Made by a program: the position numbers and the translations under genes | In this document: one piece after another, positions 14,869-23,490 of the stretch | How positions within the stretch are numbered: the first letter of the stretch is position 1 | How the letters are laid out: each line of letters starts with the position of its first letter | Source of the DNA: Chloroflexota bacterium | Lineage (GTDB): Bacteria > Chloroflexota > Anaerolineae > UBA4142 | Length of the DNA stretch: 64,000 nt | Assembly: GCA_016208315.1 (NCBI GenBank) | Contig: JACQYF010000043.1 | Location: forward strand, 1-64,000 | Reading direction: 5' to 3' | Notes under the pieces: model-generated | The model's database searches: none | What the model was told of the DNA's origin: nothing | Seen by the model: only the letters and a program-made list of their open reading frames with translations

Positions 14869-15857
14869 CGCGGCTCCGCTTGCGCGGCGCGAATGCTCTT
14901 GAGACTCACGCCGCCCCACCACAAGACTAGTATGCCTAACACAATGGGCGTCCCGTACGCGACGAGGTACAAGAGAATTCCAAAAGCCAAGCCAATGCTT
15001 TGATCTACTCCGAACAACGCCAGCGTCGCAATACAGAGATATTGAAATACGCCCACCTTGCCCGGCGACGACGGCACGAATCCGCCGACGAGCAATACGG
15101 CCAGCAAGAGAAATGACGCGATCCACGGTAGTTCCAGCCCCAGCGCCTGCAGCGTCAGGTAATTGACGATCACACCCAGCGAATAGATTGCGACCGACAG
15201 CGCCTGCAATTGCAGATGCATGTCCCAGCGCTTGAGCACGTCGAGACTGCCGAGCGCGAGCGCGCCGTGCGTGTCCAGAAAACGCCGCCACGCCGAGATC
15301 GGAATTCGACGCAGCAATCCTAACAACCAATCGCCCAAGACGATCAGAGCCGCCGCTGCGGCAAACAGGATGGCGCTCAGGACGATAAAACCCTCGCGCG
15401 GTTTTTCCAAATTCGAGGGCAGCGTCATAAATGCCGGAATGCCCAAAAGCAGGACGAGCATCATCAGCGTATCGAATATTTTCTCAGTGCCGAGCGTCGC
15501 CAGCGTTTGCGCCTTGCTGCGCTGGCCCATTTCGCCGGCAAGATAGACGCGCGCCAAATCGCCCAGCCGCCACGGTGCGACGATGTTGAGCATTTGCGCC
15601 ACCAGCACAATTCCGAACATCCGCCAGAGATTCAAGCCCTTATGTAACGGATAGAAAAGCCGAATCCAGCGCACGGTACGCAGCCACGACTGGAGAACCA
15701 TCGCCACCGTCGCGATCGCGACCCAACCGTAGTTCGCTCGCGCGAGCGCCTGGGCCACCTCAAGCAGCGGCACGTCTCTCAGCGCGAGATAGAGAAAAAC
15801 CGCGCTGACGAGCGTACCGAGCGTCACGCGAAACCAGGTTGTTTTCCAGAAAGGCAT
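14865..15857 (-). CDS. Flippase-like membrane protein (LPG synthase TM / UPF0104 family)
   Basis: A 330-aa protein with about eight hydrophobic helices and the family features RTVRWIRLFYPL, NIVAPWRLGDLARVYL and GGFVPSSPGKVGVFQY. Members related to the MprF flippase domain and AglD translocate or modify lipid-linked substrates. The ATG at 15857 lies 3 nt after the polymerase gene. In this operon a role in moving a lipid-linked sugar is plausible, but substrate and reaction are not known. Confidence 0.85.
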   Translation of the reverse strand: MPFWKTTWFRVTLGTLVSAVFLYLALRDVPLLEVAQALARANYGWVAIATVAMVLQSWLRTVRWIRLFYPLHKGLNLWRMFGIVLVAQMLNIVAPWRLGDLARVYLAGEMGQRSKAQTLATLGTEKIFDTLMMLVLLLGIPAFMTLPSNLEKPREGFIVLSAILFAAAAALIVLGDWLLGLLRRIPISAWRRFLDTHGALALGSLDVLKRWDMHLQLQALSVAIYSLGVIVNYLTLQALGLELPWIASFLLLAVLLVGGFVPSSPGKVGVFQYLCIATLALFGVDQSIGLAFGILLYLVAYGTPIVLGILVLWWGGVSLKSIRAAQAEPR

Positions 15858-15860
15858 TTT

Positions 15861-17162
15861 TCACTCGTCCGACATTTGATACACAACTGAAGCCAGCGCG
15901 AAAAAGACCCACAGCAGCACGCCGGGCTTGGTGCCGAGAATAAACGCATCCGTGAGGCCGAACGTTTGATGCGCTAACATTCCCGACCCGAGGCCCACGA
16001 TCAACGCGCGCACGACTTGGTCTGGTAGCGCTCGATACCCGCGCGCCAGGCAGACGGCAAAACCGACCAGCAGCGCGACAAACGCGATCAAACCCGGAAT
16101 CCCCAAATCTACCGCGACTTGGAGTAAATTGTTGTGCGCGTGCGGGACCAGCTCGTCCGGCGCGGCGATGAAGAATGGGTACAGCGCGTGCGCGACGTTA
16201 TTGTATGTTCCGATGCCGATACCCGTGAAGGGAAAATCCTGCACCATCAGCACGCCACGCTGCCAAACTTCGATGCGGCTCGCCAGCGTCCCGCTCTGGG
16301 CATCCATTCGCAGCAGAAACTCGCCCAGCGCGTTCCCCTGCCCCATCAGGATCAGCGCGATCAAGCCCACCGCGCCCGCGACCACGACCCACCCAAACCG
16401 CCGCTCGCGCCAGATGGCGATGGCGAGCAGCCCAACCGCCGTGCCCAGAATCGCGCCGCGCGATTGCGTGAGCGCAACCGCGACGAGCGATAGCGCGAGG
16501 GCAACGAGCACGAGGATGAGCAGGGTAGAATTGCTCGCCTCGGCTCCCCTGCTCCCCTGCTCCTCTGCGCGCATTCGCCAGCCACCCGTCGCCCAAAGCA
16601 GACTTGCCAAGAACGGAATCGTCAGCGCCAGCGTGCCGCCGACGCCGTTGCGCGCAAATCCGCCGGCGATAGAACGCGGGATGGCTTGAATGAAACGCGG
16701 CAGGCGGTCGTAGATGAACGACGCCGAGAGGATCTTGCCCTGCGCCCAGTCGGTGCCGACCAGGCCCGCGACCGCGATCGCGATAAACACGAGCACTAGC
16801 CAGAAGGTTGCCCACGCAAGGTCGCGGCGCGTCGCGATCGCCCGGACGACCGCGTAGAAAAAGAGCACGCCGAGGATCACTCCGTACGCTTTGGGCTGGC
16901 TTAGCCACCAACTCGTCGAGACCCACATGCTGATAGGGAGCCAGAGCAAGATCAACAGAATTGGGAGATCGAGTGGCGTGAGACGGAGCAGTTCCCCCGT
17001 CGTCCACCATCGCGCCAGCCAGATAAACGCGATCAACACCCACGCCAGCGCGGGAACCTGATCAGAGATTACAAAGTACAAGTAAGTGAGCGAAAGGAAA
17101 ACGAACTCGAGACGCACGAGCCAGCGCGCCGCGTGCCGCGTCAATTCGATAGTCGCGCTCAC
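15861..17162 (-). CDS. O-antigen ligase / Wzy-type polymerase (first of two)
   Basis: A 433-aa polytopic protein with about 10-12 helices and the Wzy_C domain: SQSRGAILGTAVGLLAI-type segment, WQRGVLMVQDFPFTGIGIG and PHAHNNLLQVAVDLGIPGL. It polymerises or ligates undecaprenyl-linked glycan outside the membrane. GTG 17162 overlaps the gmhB stop (GTGA). A stretch translated RAEEQGSRGAEAS comes from a GGGGAGCA-type tandem repeat (about 16539-16567) inserted between two helices. The operon contains another polymerase at 32538. Confidence 0.85.
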   Translation of the reverse strand: MSATIELTRHAARWLVRLEFVFLSLTYLYFVISDQVPALAWVLIAFIWLARWWTTGELLRLTPLDLPILLILLWLPISMWVSTSWWLSQPKAYGVILGVLFFYAVVRAIATRRDLAWATFWLVLVFIAIAVAGLVGTDWAQGKILSASFIYDRLPRFIQAIPRSIAGGFARNGVGGTLALTIPFLASLLWATGGWRMRAEEQGSRGAEASNSTLLILVLVALALSLVAVALTQSRGAILGTAVGLLAIAIWRERRFGWVVVAGAVGLIALILMGQGNALGEFLLRMDAQSGTLASRIEVWQRGVLMVQDFPFTGIGIGTYNNVAHALYPFFIAAPDELVPHAHNNLLQVAVDLGIPGLIAFVALLVGFAVCLARGYRALPDQVVRALIVGLGSGMLAHQTFGLTDAFILGTKPGVLLWVFFALASVVYQMSDE

Positions 17163-17728
17163 GGCGTCACGCGATCCTGCTGGAAAATCCACTCGACCGC
17201 TTGTCGCAAATCTTGAACCACCACACATTCAACCGGACAGTCGCCGCAGCCATCTTCGTCCTGCCGATGGCAGCCCTGCCCGGTCTGCACCAAAATCGGT
17301 TGAGCGCCGATGGCGTGCGCTGGCTCCATATCGCGCAGCGCATCGCCGACGACGTATGAGCGCGCCAGGTCGAGATCGAATTCACGCGCGGCCTGTAGAT
17401 ACATGCCTGGTCGCGGTTTGCGGCAATCGCAATTCTCTTCGGGCGTGTGGGGGCAGAAGTAAATCGCATGAATACAACCGCCCGCGCGCTCGATCTCCGC
17501 GTTCATGCGCGCATGAATCTCGCGCAGCGCCGTCTCGTCCATCAGCCGGCGGTTGATCGCGGCCTGATTCGTCGCGAGGATGACGAGGAAATCGCGTGCC
17601 GCGATCTGGCGCAGCGCATCGAGGACGCCCGGCAGAAACACAAACTCGTCCCACCGCTTGACGTGGTCGAGACGATTCGCGTTGATGACTCCATCACGAT
17701 CCAGGAATATCGCGCGTCGTTTCGTCAT
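17159..17728 (-). CDS. gmhB: HAD-IIIA sugar bisphosphatase (GmhB-like)
   Basis: A 189-aa HAD phosphatase with the nucleophile motif LDRDGVIN, LATNQAAINR, the zinc-binding CPHTPEENCDCRKP and VVGDALRDM. This matches D-glycero-D-manno-heptose-1,7-bisphosphate 7-phosphatase. With HddA at 19352 it would produce heptose-1-phosphate for GDP-heptose; gmhA and hddC are absent from the window. An additional Cys-rich segment (GCHRQDEDGCGDCPVEC) near the C-terminus is unusual. ATG 17728 overlaps the small membrane gene stop (ATGA). Confidence 0.9.
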   Translation of the reverse strand: MTKRRAIFLDRDGVINANRLDHVKRWDEFVFLPGVLDALRQIAARDFLVILATNQAAINRRLMDETALREIHARMNAEIERAGGCIHAIYFCPHTPEENCDCRKPRPGMYLQAAREFDLDLARSYVVGDALRDMEPAHAIGAQPILVQTGQGCHRQDEDGCGDCPVECVVVQDLRQAVEWIFQQDRVTP

Positions 17729-17892
17729 TTCACAAATAGGAGGATTCCGAAAATAACCCCGGCGATCCCCGCGAAGATCAAGCCGAGAATTGCGTTGTGC
17801 TCCAAGAGGACGATGGCGACCAGTGAGGCAAACATCCAGAAAAGCACCTTGAGGGATTGGCGCAAAATCCTAAATCGAAAATCATAAATCAT
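17725..17892 (-). CDS. Small two-helix membrane protein, 55 aa
   Basis: ATG 17892 follows an AGAGGTG ribosome site, and the TGA overlaps the gmhB start (ATGA). The protein starts MIYDFRFRIL and contains two hydrophobic helices (KVLFWMFASLVAIVLL, then ILGLIFAGIAGVIFGILLF). It lies 3 nt after the PGT stop, so it is tightly embedded in the operon. The family is unknown; resemblance to small hydrophobic partners of polysaccharide machines is only positional. Its start region coincides with an AAATCNTAAATC repeat. Confidence 0.75.
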   Translation of the reverse strand: MIYDFRFRILRQSLKVLFWMFASLVAIVLLEHNAILGLIFAGIAGVIFGILLFVK

Positions 17893-17895
17893 CAA

Positions 17896-19269
17896 TCACC
17901 TCTTGGTGGTCGGCCGCACACCTTGGAACAGCCGCAGCATGGTATGCAGTATCAATTGCAGATCGAGCCAAATCGTCCAATTGCGAATATAGTAAAGGTC
18001 GAGCCGAATCTCCGCGTCGAGCGAATCCACCTCGGCGCCCGAGACGACCCAGGGGCCCGTGATGCCGGGCTTGACGCTCGCCAGCGTCGGCAGCCACTCT
18101 TGATACAAGTGAGCGCGTTCGGTCGGCACTGGACGCGGACCAACCAGACTCATGTCGCCGCGCAGCACACTAAAGAATTGCGGCAGCTTGTCCCAGCCCA
18201 GGCGATAAAGCGGACGGCCCAGCGCGTGGTCCGTGCCCGTCGCCTTGTGAACCGTCCGAAACTTCCAGGTTGTAAATTCCCTTTCGCGCACGCCCAATAC
18301 GGGATACGGCTCGAACACCGGTCCGCGCGAGGAGAGTTTGACCAAGACCGCGAGCGTCGCGATCAGCGGGCTGAAGAGCAGCAGAAAAAACAAGCTGACC
18401 GAAATATCGAGCACGGTTTTGAGAACCGCGTCGAGGCCGGTGATGCGGTTCTTTTCGAGCGCGAGGAGCGGCACAAATCCATCGTGCGTCAGCCGCACGC
18501 CGGTCGCCATGATCTCGTAAAAGCCGGGCGAGAGTTTTATCTCGATGCCGTCGAGCGACGAGATGCTGCGCGTGATGATCTCCATGAAGCTTTCCCACGC
18601 GATCGCGCCCTGCACGACGATCGCTTCGGTCGCACGCGTCTCACGCGCCACGCGCGCCAGCGCGGTCGGCCGCTCCAGCACGCGCAAATCGTCGAGCACG
18701 CGCGTATCGCATGGCAAATAATCGTCGAGAAAGCCGACGATCTGGATGCCCGATTTGGTCGCGGGCGTCAGTTGCCGCGCGATGGCTTTGGCGTGCTCGT
18801 TCGCGCCGACGACGATGGCACGCGTGAGCAAGCGCCCGCGCGTGCGCAACACGCGCACCACGCGGCGAATCGCAAAGCGCATCGCGCCGACGCTCAGAAT
18901 CGCAAAGCACCACGACAACACCAGCCAACTGCGCGAGACGCTCAGGTTCGGCTCGACGAAGCTGAGGACGATGAGAATCAAAATCCCAATCGAGCACGCG
19001 ACGACGATCTGCCCATACTCTTGCAGACCCGTCAGCAAATAGCGCGAGTCGTAAAGCCGATTGAACGCAAAGAGCACGACCCACAACGGCACGGCCATCG
19101 GGATCATGATCGCGTAGCGTTCGGTAATCGGGGTGAGGCGCTCGATCAGCGGCAGCCAGTCGAGGTTGTAACGCACGTTGTACGCGACGTTCAACCCGAC
19201 GTAGATCGCCACCGCGTCGCCGAAAATCCAGAGCGCCATCAGCGCAAGCTGTTGGTTACGTCGCATCAT
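17896..19269 (-). CDS. Exopolysaccharide polyprenyl phosphoglycosyltransferase (large PGT)
   Basis: A 457-aa WbaP/CpsE-type enzyme that transfers a sugar-1-phosphate to undecaprenyl phosphate to start repeat-unit synthesis. Four N-terminal helices are followed by a Rossmann-like CoA-binding fold (IVVGANEHAKAIARQL, QIVGFLDDYLP) and the C-terminal bacterial sugar transferase domain. Motifs there are the re-entrant helix VSLFFLLLFSPLIA, KFRTVHKATG and LPQFFSVLRGDMSLVGPRP, with PGITG. Tandem ATGs at 19269/19266 follow a GGAG site. A second PGT domain occurs in the fused gene at 21649. Confidence 0.92.
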   Translation of the reverse strand: MMRRNQQLALMALWIFGDAVAIYVGLNVAYNVRYNLDWLPLIERLTPITERYAIMIPMAVPLWVVLFAFNRLYDSRYLLTGLQEYGQIVVACSIGILILIVLSFVEPNLSVSRSWLVLSWCFAILSVGAMRFAIRRVVRVLRTRGRLLTRAIVVGANEHAKAIARQLTPATKSGIQIVGFLDDYLPCDTRVLDDLRVLERPTALARVARETRATEAIVVQGAIAWESFMEIITRSISSLDGIEIKLSPGFYEIMATGVRLTHDGFVPLLALEKNRITGLDAVLKTVLDISVSLFFLLLFSPLIATLAVLVKLSSRGPVFEPYPVLGVREREFTTWKFRTVHKATGTDHALGRPLYRLGWDKLPQFFSVLRGDMSLVGPRPVPTERAHLYQEWLPTLASVKPGITGPWVVSGAEVDSLDAEIRLDLYYIRNWTIWLDLQLILHTMLRLFQGVRPTTKR

Positions 19270-19274
19270 AGCTC

Positions 19275-19351
19275 CGTAAACAGCGGACAGTGAATAGTGA
19301 ACAATCTGAATACTGCATACTGTTCACTGTTTACTGTTTACTGTTCACTGT
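19275..19351. repeat. TGTTCACTG/TGTTTACTG tandem repeat
   Basis: Degenerate units of about 8-9 nt (CTGTTCACTGTTTACTG and variants) with an inverse copy (AGTGAATAGTGAACA) fill the 82-nt gap. They run into the last codons of the heptose kinase gene. Confidence 0.85.
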
Positions 19352-20371
19352 TCACTGAATTCGCATTCCCGCATTGACGAGCACACGCGCGCCTTCGCTC
19401 TCAAAGCGAAAATCCATCCGCTTGAGCCCTTTCGCTTCCAGCGCTTGCGTGACCGCCGGCTGGCACGCGACCTCGCAATAGAGCATCAAGAATCCGCCCC
19501 CGCCCGCGCCCGTCACCTTGCCTCCGAGCGCGCCGTTCGCGAGCGCGAGCCGGTAGCATTCGTCAATGAGCGGCGTGGAAATCCCCGCGGCAAATCGCTT
19601 TTTATGCTGCCAGCCCTTGTCGAGCAATCTGCCAAATTGAGCAAGATCGCCGCGCTCCAGCAGCGTCTTGGCCTCGAACGCCATCGCCTTGACCGCGTCG
19701 AGCGCGTCGAGCACGCGCGGCTCGTTTTGCTCCGACGATTGCTTTTGGGCCTTGAGAATCGAAGCGGCTTCCCGCGTGCTGCCGGTAAAGAACAGGAGAA
19801 TGTTTCTTTCCAGCTCGCGGCGAATCTCCGGGGCGATCCGCAGCGGCTCGACCGTGACGCCGTCGGCGCGGAACTGGATGAGATTCAAATCGCCGAACGC
19901 GGCCGCGTATTGGTCCTGTTTGCCAATCGGCTCGCCCATCTTTTCGATTTCGATTTGGCACGCGAGTTCTGCAATCTGCTGCTTGGAGAGGAACAACCCG
20001 CGCGCGGTCGTCACCGCCTTGATAATCGCGACCGCGACGGTGGACGATGAACCCAGCCCCGTCCCCGGCGGAATTTCCGACGCGAGGAACATCGAGATAC
20101 CGCGCGCCAACCCAAAGTGACCGAGAATCGCGCGCGGCAGACTGAGGTCGCCATCAAATATCAGCGGCAGATCGGTATCGTGCCGGTAAAAGGTGCGATA
20201 GTCCGATGACGTGATCTGCAGCGAGTCGTCGCCGCCGACATTGAGAAAGACGTAAAAGTATTTGTCAATCGTGGTGCTGACGACGGCGCCGCCGTGGTTC
20301 AGATAATACGCGGGGAGATCCGTCCCCCCACCGGCAAAGCTGATCCGAACTGGAGCACGGGTAATAAGCAT
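19352..20371 (-). CDS. hddA: GHMP kinase, D-glycero-alpha-D-manno-heptose-7-phosphate kinase-like
   Basis: A 339-aa GHMP kinase. Motif 1 is APVRISFAGGGTDLPAYY, motif 2 the ATP loop PPGTGLGSSSTVAVA, and motif 3 KVTGAGGGGFLMLY. IGKQDQYAAAFGDLN and the length match HddA-type heptose kinases, which phosphorylate heptose-7-P at C1 for GDP-heptose synthesis. With gmhB in the same operon this supports heptose in the glycan. Related fucose or mannose kinases are an alternative. The start at ATG 20371 opens with MLITRAPVRISFAGGG. Confidence 0.85.
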   Translation of the reverse strand: MLITRAPVRISFAGGGTDLPAYYLNHGGAVVSTTIDKYFYVFLNVGGDDSLQITSSDYRTFYRHDTDLPLIFDGDLSLPRAILGHFGLARGISMFLASEIPPGTGLGSSSTVAVAIIKAVTTARGLFLSKQQIAELACQIEIEKMGEPIGKQDQYAAAFGDLNLIQFRADGVTVEPLRIAPEIRRELERNILLFFTGSTREAASILKAQKQSSEQNEPRVLDALDAVKAMAFEAKTLLERGDLAQFGRLLDKGWQHKKRFAAGISTPLIDECYRLALANGALGGKVTGAGGGGFLMLYCEVACQPAVTQALEAKGLKRMDFRFESEGARVLVNAGMRIQ

Positions 20372-20375
20372 GTTT

Positions 20376-20427
20376 CAGGTCACAAGTCTCAGGTCACAGG
20401 TTTACGTTTTACGCTTTACGTTTCACG
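20376..20427. repeat. CAGGTCACAAG plus ACGTTTTACG tandem repeats
   Basis: Two oligomer families are joined: CAGGTCACAAGTCTCAGGTC, also seen at 4050-4200, then TTTACGTTTTACGCTTTACG, also seen inside genes at 24266 and 27562. They fill the 44-nt gap and encode the last residues of the epimerase. Confidence 0.85.
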
Positions 20428-21525
20428 AATCGTGCCCCTCGACTTCATCTCACGTTCTGCGTCGGCGTAATAATCACGCACGTCCGGCTGCGCGCGCGCC
20501 CACGCGATGTATTCTTCGACGATTGCGTCGAGCGTGACGCGCGGCTTCCAGCCCAACGCGCCCAGTTTGCTAATGTCGGACACGATGTGGCGCGTATCCC
20601 CAAAACGGAATTCGCCCGGTATCGCCGGTTCGATGGCTTTGCCCAACTTTTGCGCGATGAGGCGCGCATAGTCCTTGACCGTGACCGCGCGCCCGCCGCC
20701 GACGTTGAACGACTGGTAATTCGCCCGCGCATCTTGCATCACGAGCACGTTGGCGCGGGCGACGTCGTGGACCGAAACGTAATCGCGCAATTGTCTGCCG
20801 TCTTCGTAGCACACCGGCGCGTGATCGCTCAACAGGCGCGTGGTGAAAATCCGCAGCACGCCCGAATAAGCATTCCGAAACGATTGGCGCGGGCCCTGCA
20901 CAATCGAAAAGCGCAGCGCCACGCTCGGGATGCCGTAACGCTGCCCAAAGTTGAGAGCAAGCATCTCCTGCGTGTATTTCGACATCGCGTACTGATTGTG
21001 CGGCGTGACGCGCGTTTCGTCGGTGACGAGCGGCTGCATCGGCTCGCGGCAAACTGGGCAGCGCGGCTCCCAATCGCGCGCCATCAGTTGCTCGACGAGG
21101 CGCAGCGGCGGGTACTGAACGCCGTCGTTCGCGCACTGGTACTTGCCCTCGCCATACGTCGCCTGCGAACTGGCGACGACGATCTTCTGAATCGGCAGCT
21201 TCTTTTCGACAATGATTTCGTAGAGGAGCGCGGTGCCCACGGTGTTTACGTGGAAAAATTTCGAGAAATCGGTCAAATAATCCTGGTACGCGGCGAAATG
21301 GAACACGGCGTCAATGCCATCCAGCGCGCGTTCCCACGCGCCGCGGTCGCGCACGTCGCCGTGAATAAACTCGACCTCGCGCGGCACGTAGGTGGGCAGC
21401 TGCCCGTCAACGTGAACCGGCGGCGTCAGATTGTCGAGAATTCGAACCGTGTACGCCTTTTGCAACAATAAATCAACTGTGTGTGAGCCGATAAACCCGG
21501 CACCGCCGGTGACGAGAATTCGCAT
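20416..21525 (-). CDS. NAD-dependent nucleotide-sugar epimerase (SDR)
   Basis: A 369-aa extended SDR enzyme. It has the Rossmann motif VTGGAGFIGSHT, the catalytic YAMSK (Tyr/Lys) with upstream Ser (VASSQATYG), and substrate-domain RQLRDYVSVHDVA. A short insert EPRCPVCREPMQPL between the Ser and Tyr motifs has a CxxC pair seen in a subgroup that includes dTDP-L-rhamnose 4-epimerase (Tll-like). The exact sugar is inferred only. ATG 21525 follows a repeat-filled 123-nt gap. Confidence 0.85.
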   Translation of the reverse strand: MRILVTGGAGFIGSHTVDLLLQKAYTVRILDNLTPPVHVDGQLPTYVPREVEFIHGDVRDRGAWERALDGIDAVFHFAAYQDYLTDFSKFFHVNTVGTALLYEIIVEKKLPIQKIVVASSQATYGEGKYQCANDGVQYPPLRLVEQLMARDWEPRCPVCREPMQPLVTDETRVTPHNQYAMSKYTQEMLALNFGQRYGIPSVALRFSIVQGPRQSFRNAYSGVLRIFTTRLLSDHAPVCYEDGRQLRDYVSVHDVARANVLVMQDARANYQSFNVGGGRAVTVKDYARLIAQKLGKAIEPAIPGEFRFGDTRHIVSDISKLGALGWKPRVTLDAIVEEYIAWARAQPDVRDYYADAEREMKSRGTIRET

Positions 21526-21558
21526 AAGTTCCTTTTGACAGTGTCACATCCGATTGCT

Positions 21559-21615
21559 GTAGGGGCAGTGCCTTGTGCCTGCCCGTGTAGGGCGACCACA
21601 AGGGTGCGCCCCTAC
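21559..21615. repeat. Interspersed palindromic repeat, GTAGGGGC family (second copy)
   Basis: A 57-bp copy of the element at 6533-6588 with the same ends and inner GCCTTGTGCCTGCCC. It lies in the gap between the fused GT-PGT gene and the epimerase. Confidence 0.85.
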
Positions 21616-21648
21616 GAAAGAACGTGACCTTGCCAATCTACAAACGAC

Positions 21649-23409
21649 TCAATAGTTCTTTCCCCTCAGCACGACCACCGCCGTCTTGATCAATATCTCA
21701 AAATCGAGCCGGAGCGACCAGCGGTCAATGTATTCGAAATCGAGCCGCAGCCATTCCTCAAAGTCGCTGGGCTTGCCGCTCACGTGCCAGAGCGAGGTCA
21801 TGCCGGGCTTGACTGCGAGCTTGCGCTTTTGCCGTTCGGTGAACTGCTCGTATTCGTAGCGCAGCGGCGGCCGTGGGCCGACCATGCTCATATCGCCTTT
21901 GAGCACGCTCCACAGTTGCGGCAATTCGTCGAGACTATACTTGCGCAGGATTCGCCCGACCGGCGTCACGCGCGGATCGCCCTTCATCTTGAAAACGGGA
22001 CCGCGCATCTCGTTTTGGGCGACGAGCTGCTGCTTGATGCGGTCCGCGCCCGTAACCATTGTCCGAAACTTGTTGCTCTTGAACGGCCGCCCGTTCTGCC
22101 CGACCACGTTCCACTCAAACAAGATCGGGCTGCCGCTCGACACGCGAATTGCGAGCGCGATCAGTAGAAGCAGCGGCGAAAGGACGACGAGCAGAACGCT
22201 TGCGATCACGATGTCGAGCAAACGTTTCAGCGCCGTTTGCAATTCAGACCTTCGAGGTTTCGGAAACCTCGAAGGTCTACCGTCCAGAATTCTTTCAATC
22301 TCCACCATCCGCGCGTCCCACGAGTATCGCCGCGCAATCTCGACGCGTTGCGCCGCGCAAGTCGCGTCTTCCTTCAAGGCGACGTCGAGCGCGGCGGAAA
22401 ATTCTGCGGCGCTCGCCGCGGGATAAAAGAACTCGCGAAATTCCGCCAATGTCGGTAGGTCGGTCGCGACCACCGGCTTGCCCGCGGCTAGATACTCAAA
22501 GAACTTCATCGGCAAACTGCCGCGGGTGGAATCGTTTTGCTTGAACGGGATCAAACAAGCATCGAAACCCTTGACGTAGCGCGGCAGATCGGCATACGGG
22601 CGCTCACCCAGGAAATGGACGTTGGTTAGAGTTTGGAGATTAGAGATTTTTGTAGATGGGTCGCCGCGGCCGATGGGCCCGATCAGCACGAACGACCACT
22701 CCGGCTTGGCTTGCGCGACCGCGGCCAGCAAATCGAAATCGAGCTTGTACGCCGTGATGTTGCCGACAAATCCGGCAATCGGGCGCGGGATTTCCTGCAA
22801 ATCATCGGCCACCCTACAGGCGCGCGCAAAATGCTCGGTATCGGCGACATTTGGCAGATAGAAGGTGTTCGCGTTGAACGCGCGCTTGGCCTCGAAAAGA
22901 GTCGAGGAACTGGCAAACACTACGTCGGCGGTTTGCAGCAATTGCTGTTCCCACGCCGCGACCTGACGCGCGGGCACGTTCGGATTCGCCGCATGTTGGT
23001 CTATGCAGTGATAGACCACGAGTTTTTCGCCAAAGCGTCCGACGAGGCCGACGAGCGACGGCAAAAACAGCCAGAGAATTGGACGCGTCAGGCCCGGCAG
23101 CGCGCGGCGAATCTGCCATGCCAACAACGCCGTGTTCAATGCGCGAATGGCGTCATTACCATAGACCGGCAGGACGAACGGCGACAGCACCGTCAAGCCC
23201 GCGTTGATCCGCCGAACGCCGCTTGCGATGCGCCGCAAGCGCCGCGCGATCTTGGTGAACTCGCGCGGCGCGGGCGTGCGCCCGCCGATGGTGTCCACGA
23301 ACAGCACGCGATTGTCACGCGCCAGCCGTTCGGCGAGGTGATGGCAATTGACGCGATTCGCCCAGTCCCATTCGGCGTTCGCCAGAATCAGAATCGTTTC
23401 GCCGTTCAC
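21649..23409 (-). CDS. GT4 glycosyltransferase fused to a phosphoglycosyltransferase
   Basis: A 586-aa bifunctional protein. Residues 1-375 form a GT-B glycosyltransferase (HHLAERLARDNRVLFVD, IAGFVGNITAYKLDF, PMKFFEYLAAGKPVVATD). Residues 385-586 form a bacterial sugar transferase domain: membrane helix LDIVIASVLLVVLSPLLLLI, KSNKFRTMVTGADR, LPQLWSVLKGDMSMVGPRP, KPGMTSLWHVSG. It could both start the lipid-linked unit and add a second sugar. GTG 23409 is the start. Two repeats lie within it: KISNLQTLT (about 22626-22651) inside the GT-B fold, and a 33-bp palindrome (22246-22278) exactly at the domain junction. Confidence 0.9.
   Translation of the reverse strand: MNGETILILANAEWDWANRVNCHHLAERLARDNRVLFVDTIGGRTPAPREFTKIARRLRRIASGVRRINAGLTVLSPFVLPVYGNDAIRALNTALLAWQIRRALPGLTRPILWLFLPSLVGLVGRFGEKLVVYHCIDQHAANPNVPARQVAAWEQQLLQTADVVFASSSTLFEAKRAFNANTFYLPNVADTEHFARACRVADDLQEIPRPIAGFVGNITAYKLDFDLLAAVAQAKPEWSFVLIGPIGRGDPSTKISNLQTLTNVHFLGERPYADLPRYVKGFDACLIPFKQNDSTRGSLPMKFFEYLAAGKPVVATDLPTLAEFREFFYPAASAAEFSAALDVALKEDATCAAQRVEIARRYSWDARMVEIERILDGRPSRFPKPRRSELQTALKRLLDIVIASVLLVVLSPLLLLIALAIRVSSGSPILFEWNVVGQNGRPFKSNKFRTMVTGADRIKQQLVAQNEMRGPVFKMKGDPRVTPVGRILRKYSLDELPQLWSVLKGDMSMVGPRPPLRYEYEQFTERQKRKLAVKPGMTSLWHVSGKPSDFEEWLRLDFEYIDRWSLRLDFEILIKTAVVVLRGKNY
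22246..22278. repeat. In-frame palindromic repeat at the GT-PGT junction
   Basis: Arms AGACCTTCGAGGTTT / AAACCTCGAAGGTCT, identical to 9575-9607, with loop CGG. It encodes RPSRFPKPRRS between the two domains, in a different frame from the pxpBC copy. Confidence 0.9.
22626..22651. repeat. TTAGAG/TTGGAGATTAGAG oligomer inside a GT-B domain
   Basis: The degenerate repeat TTAGAGTTTGGAGATTAGAG is translated on the minus strand as KISNLQTLTN, between the conserved IGPIGRGDPST and NVHFLGERPY segments, where the family has a short variable loop. Confidence 0.6.
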
Positions 23410-23421
23410 TCTCTGTTTTTG

Positions 23422-23490
23422 TCCGCGAATCTCCGCTAATCTCCGCTAAATTTGCTTTCCTGATTCGCGAGATTCGCGGAGATTCGCGGA
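23422..23490. repeat. CCGCGAATC/GATTCGCGG inverted tandem repeat
   Basis: Left block TCCGCGAATCTCCGCTAATC, right block GATTCGCGAGATTCGCGGAG. The same family occurs at 39352-39419, 42724-42801 and near 46827-46850. It fills the 36-nt gap and encodes the Arg/Glu/Ser-rich tail of the upstream glycosyltransferase. Confidence 0.85.

Noticed and set aside
17857-19293. Plus-strand frame of about 478 codons opposite the PGT gene
   Set aside because: Arg/Gln/His-rich without family features; the minus strand has all PGT motifs.
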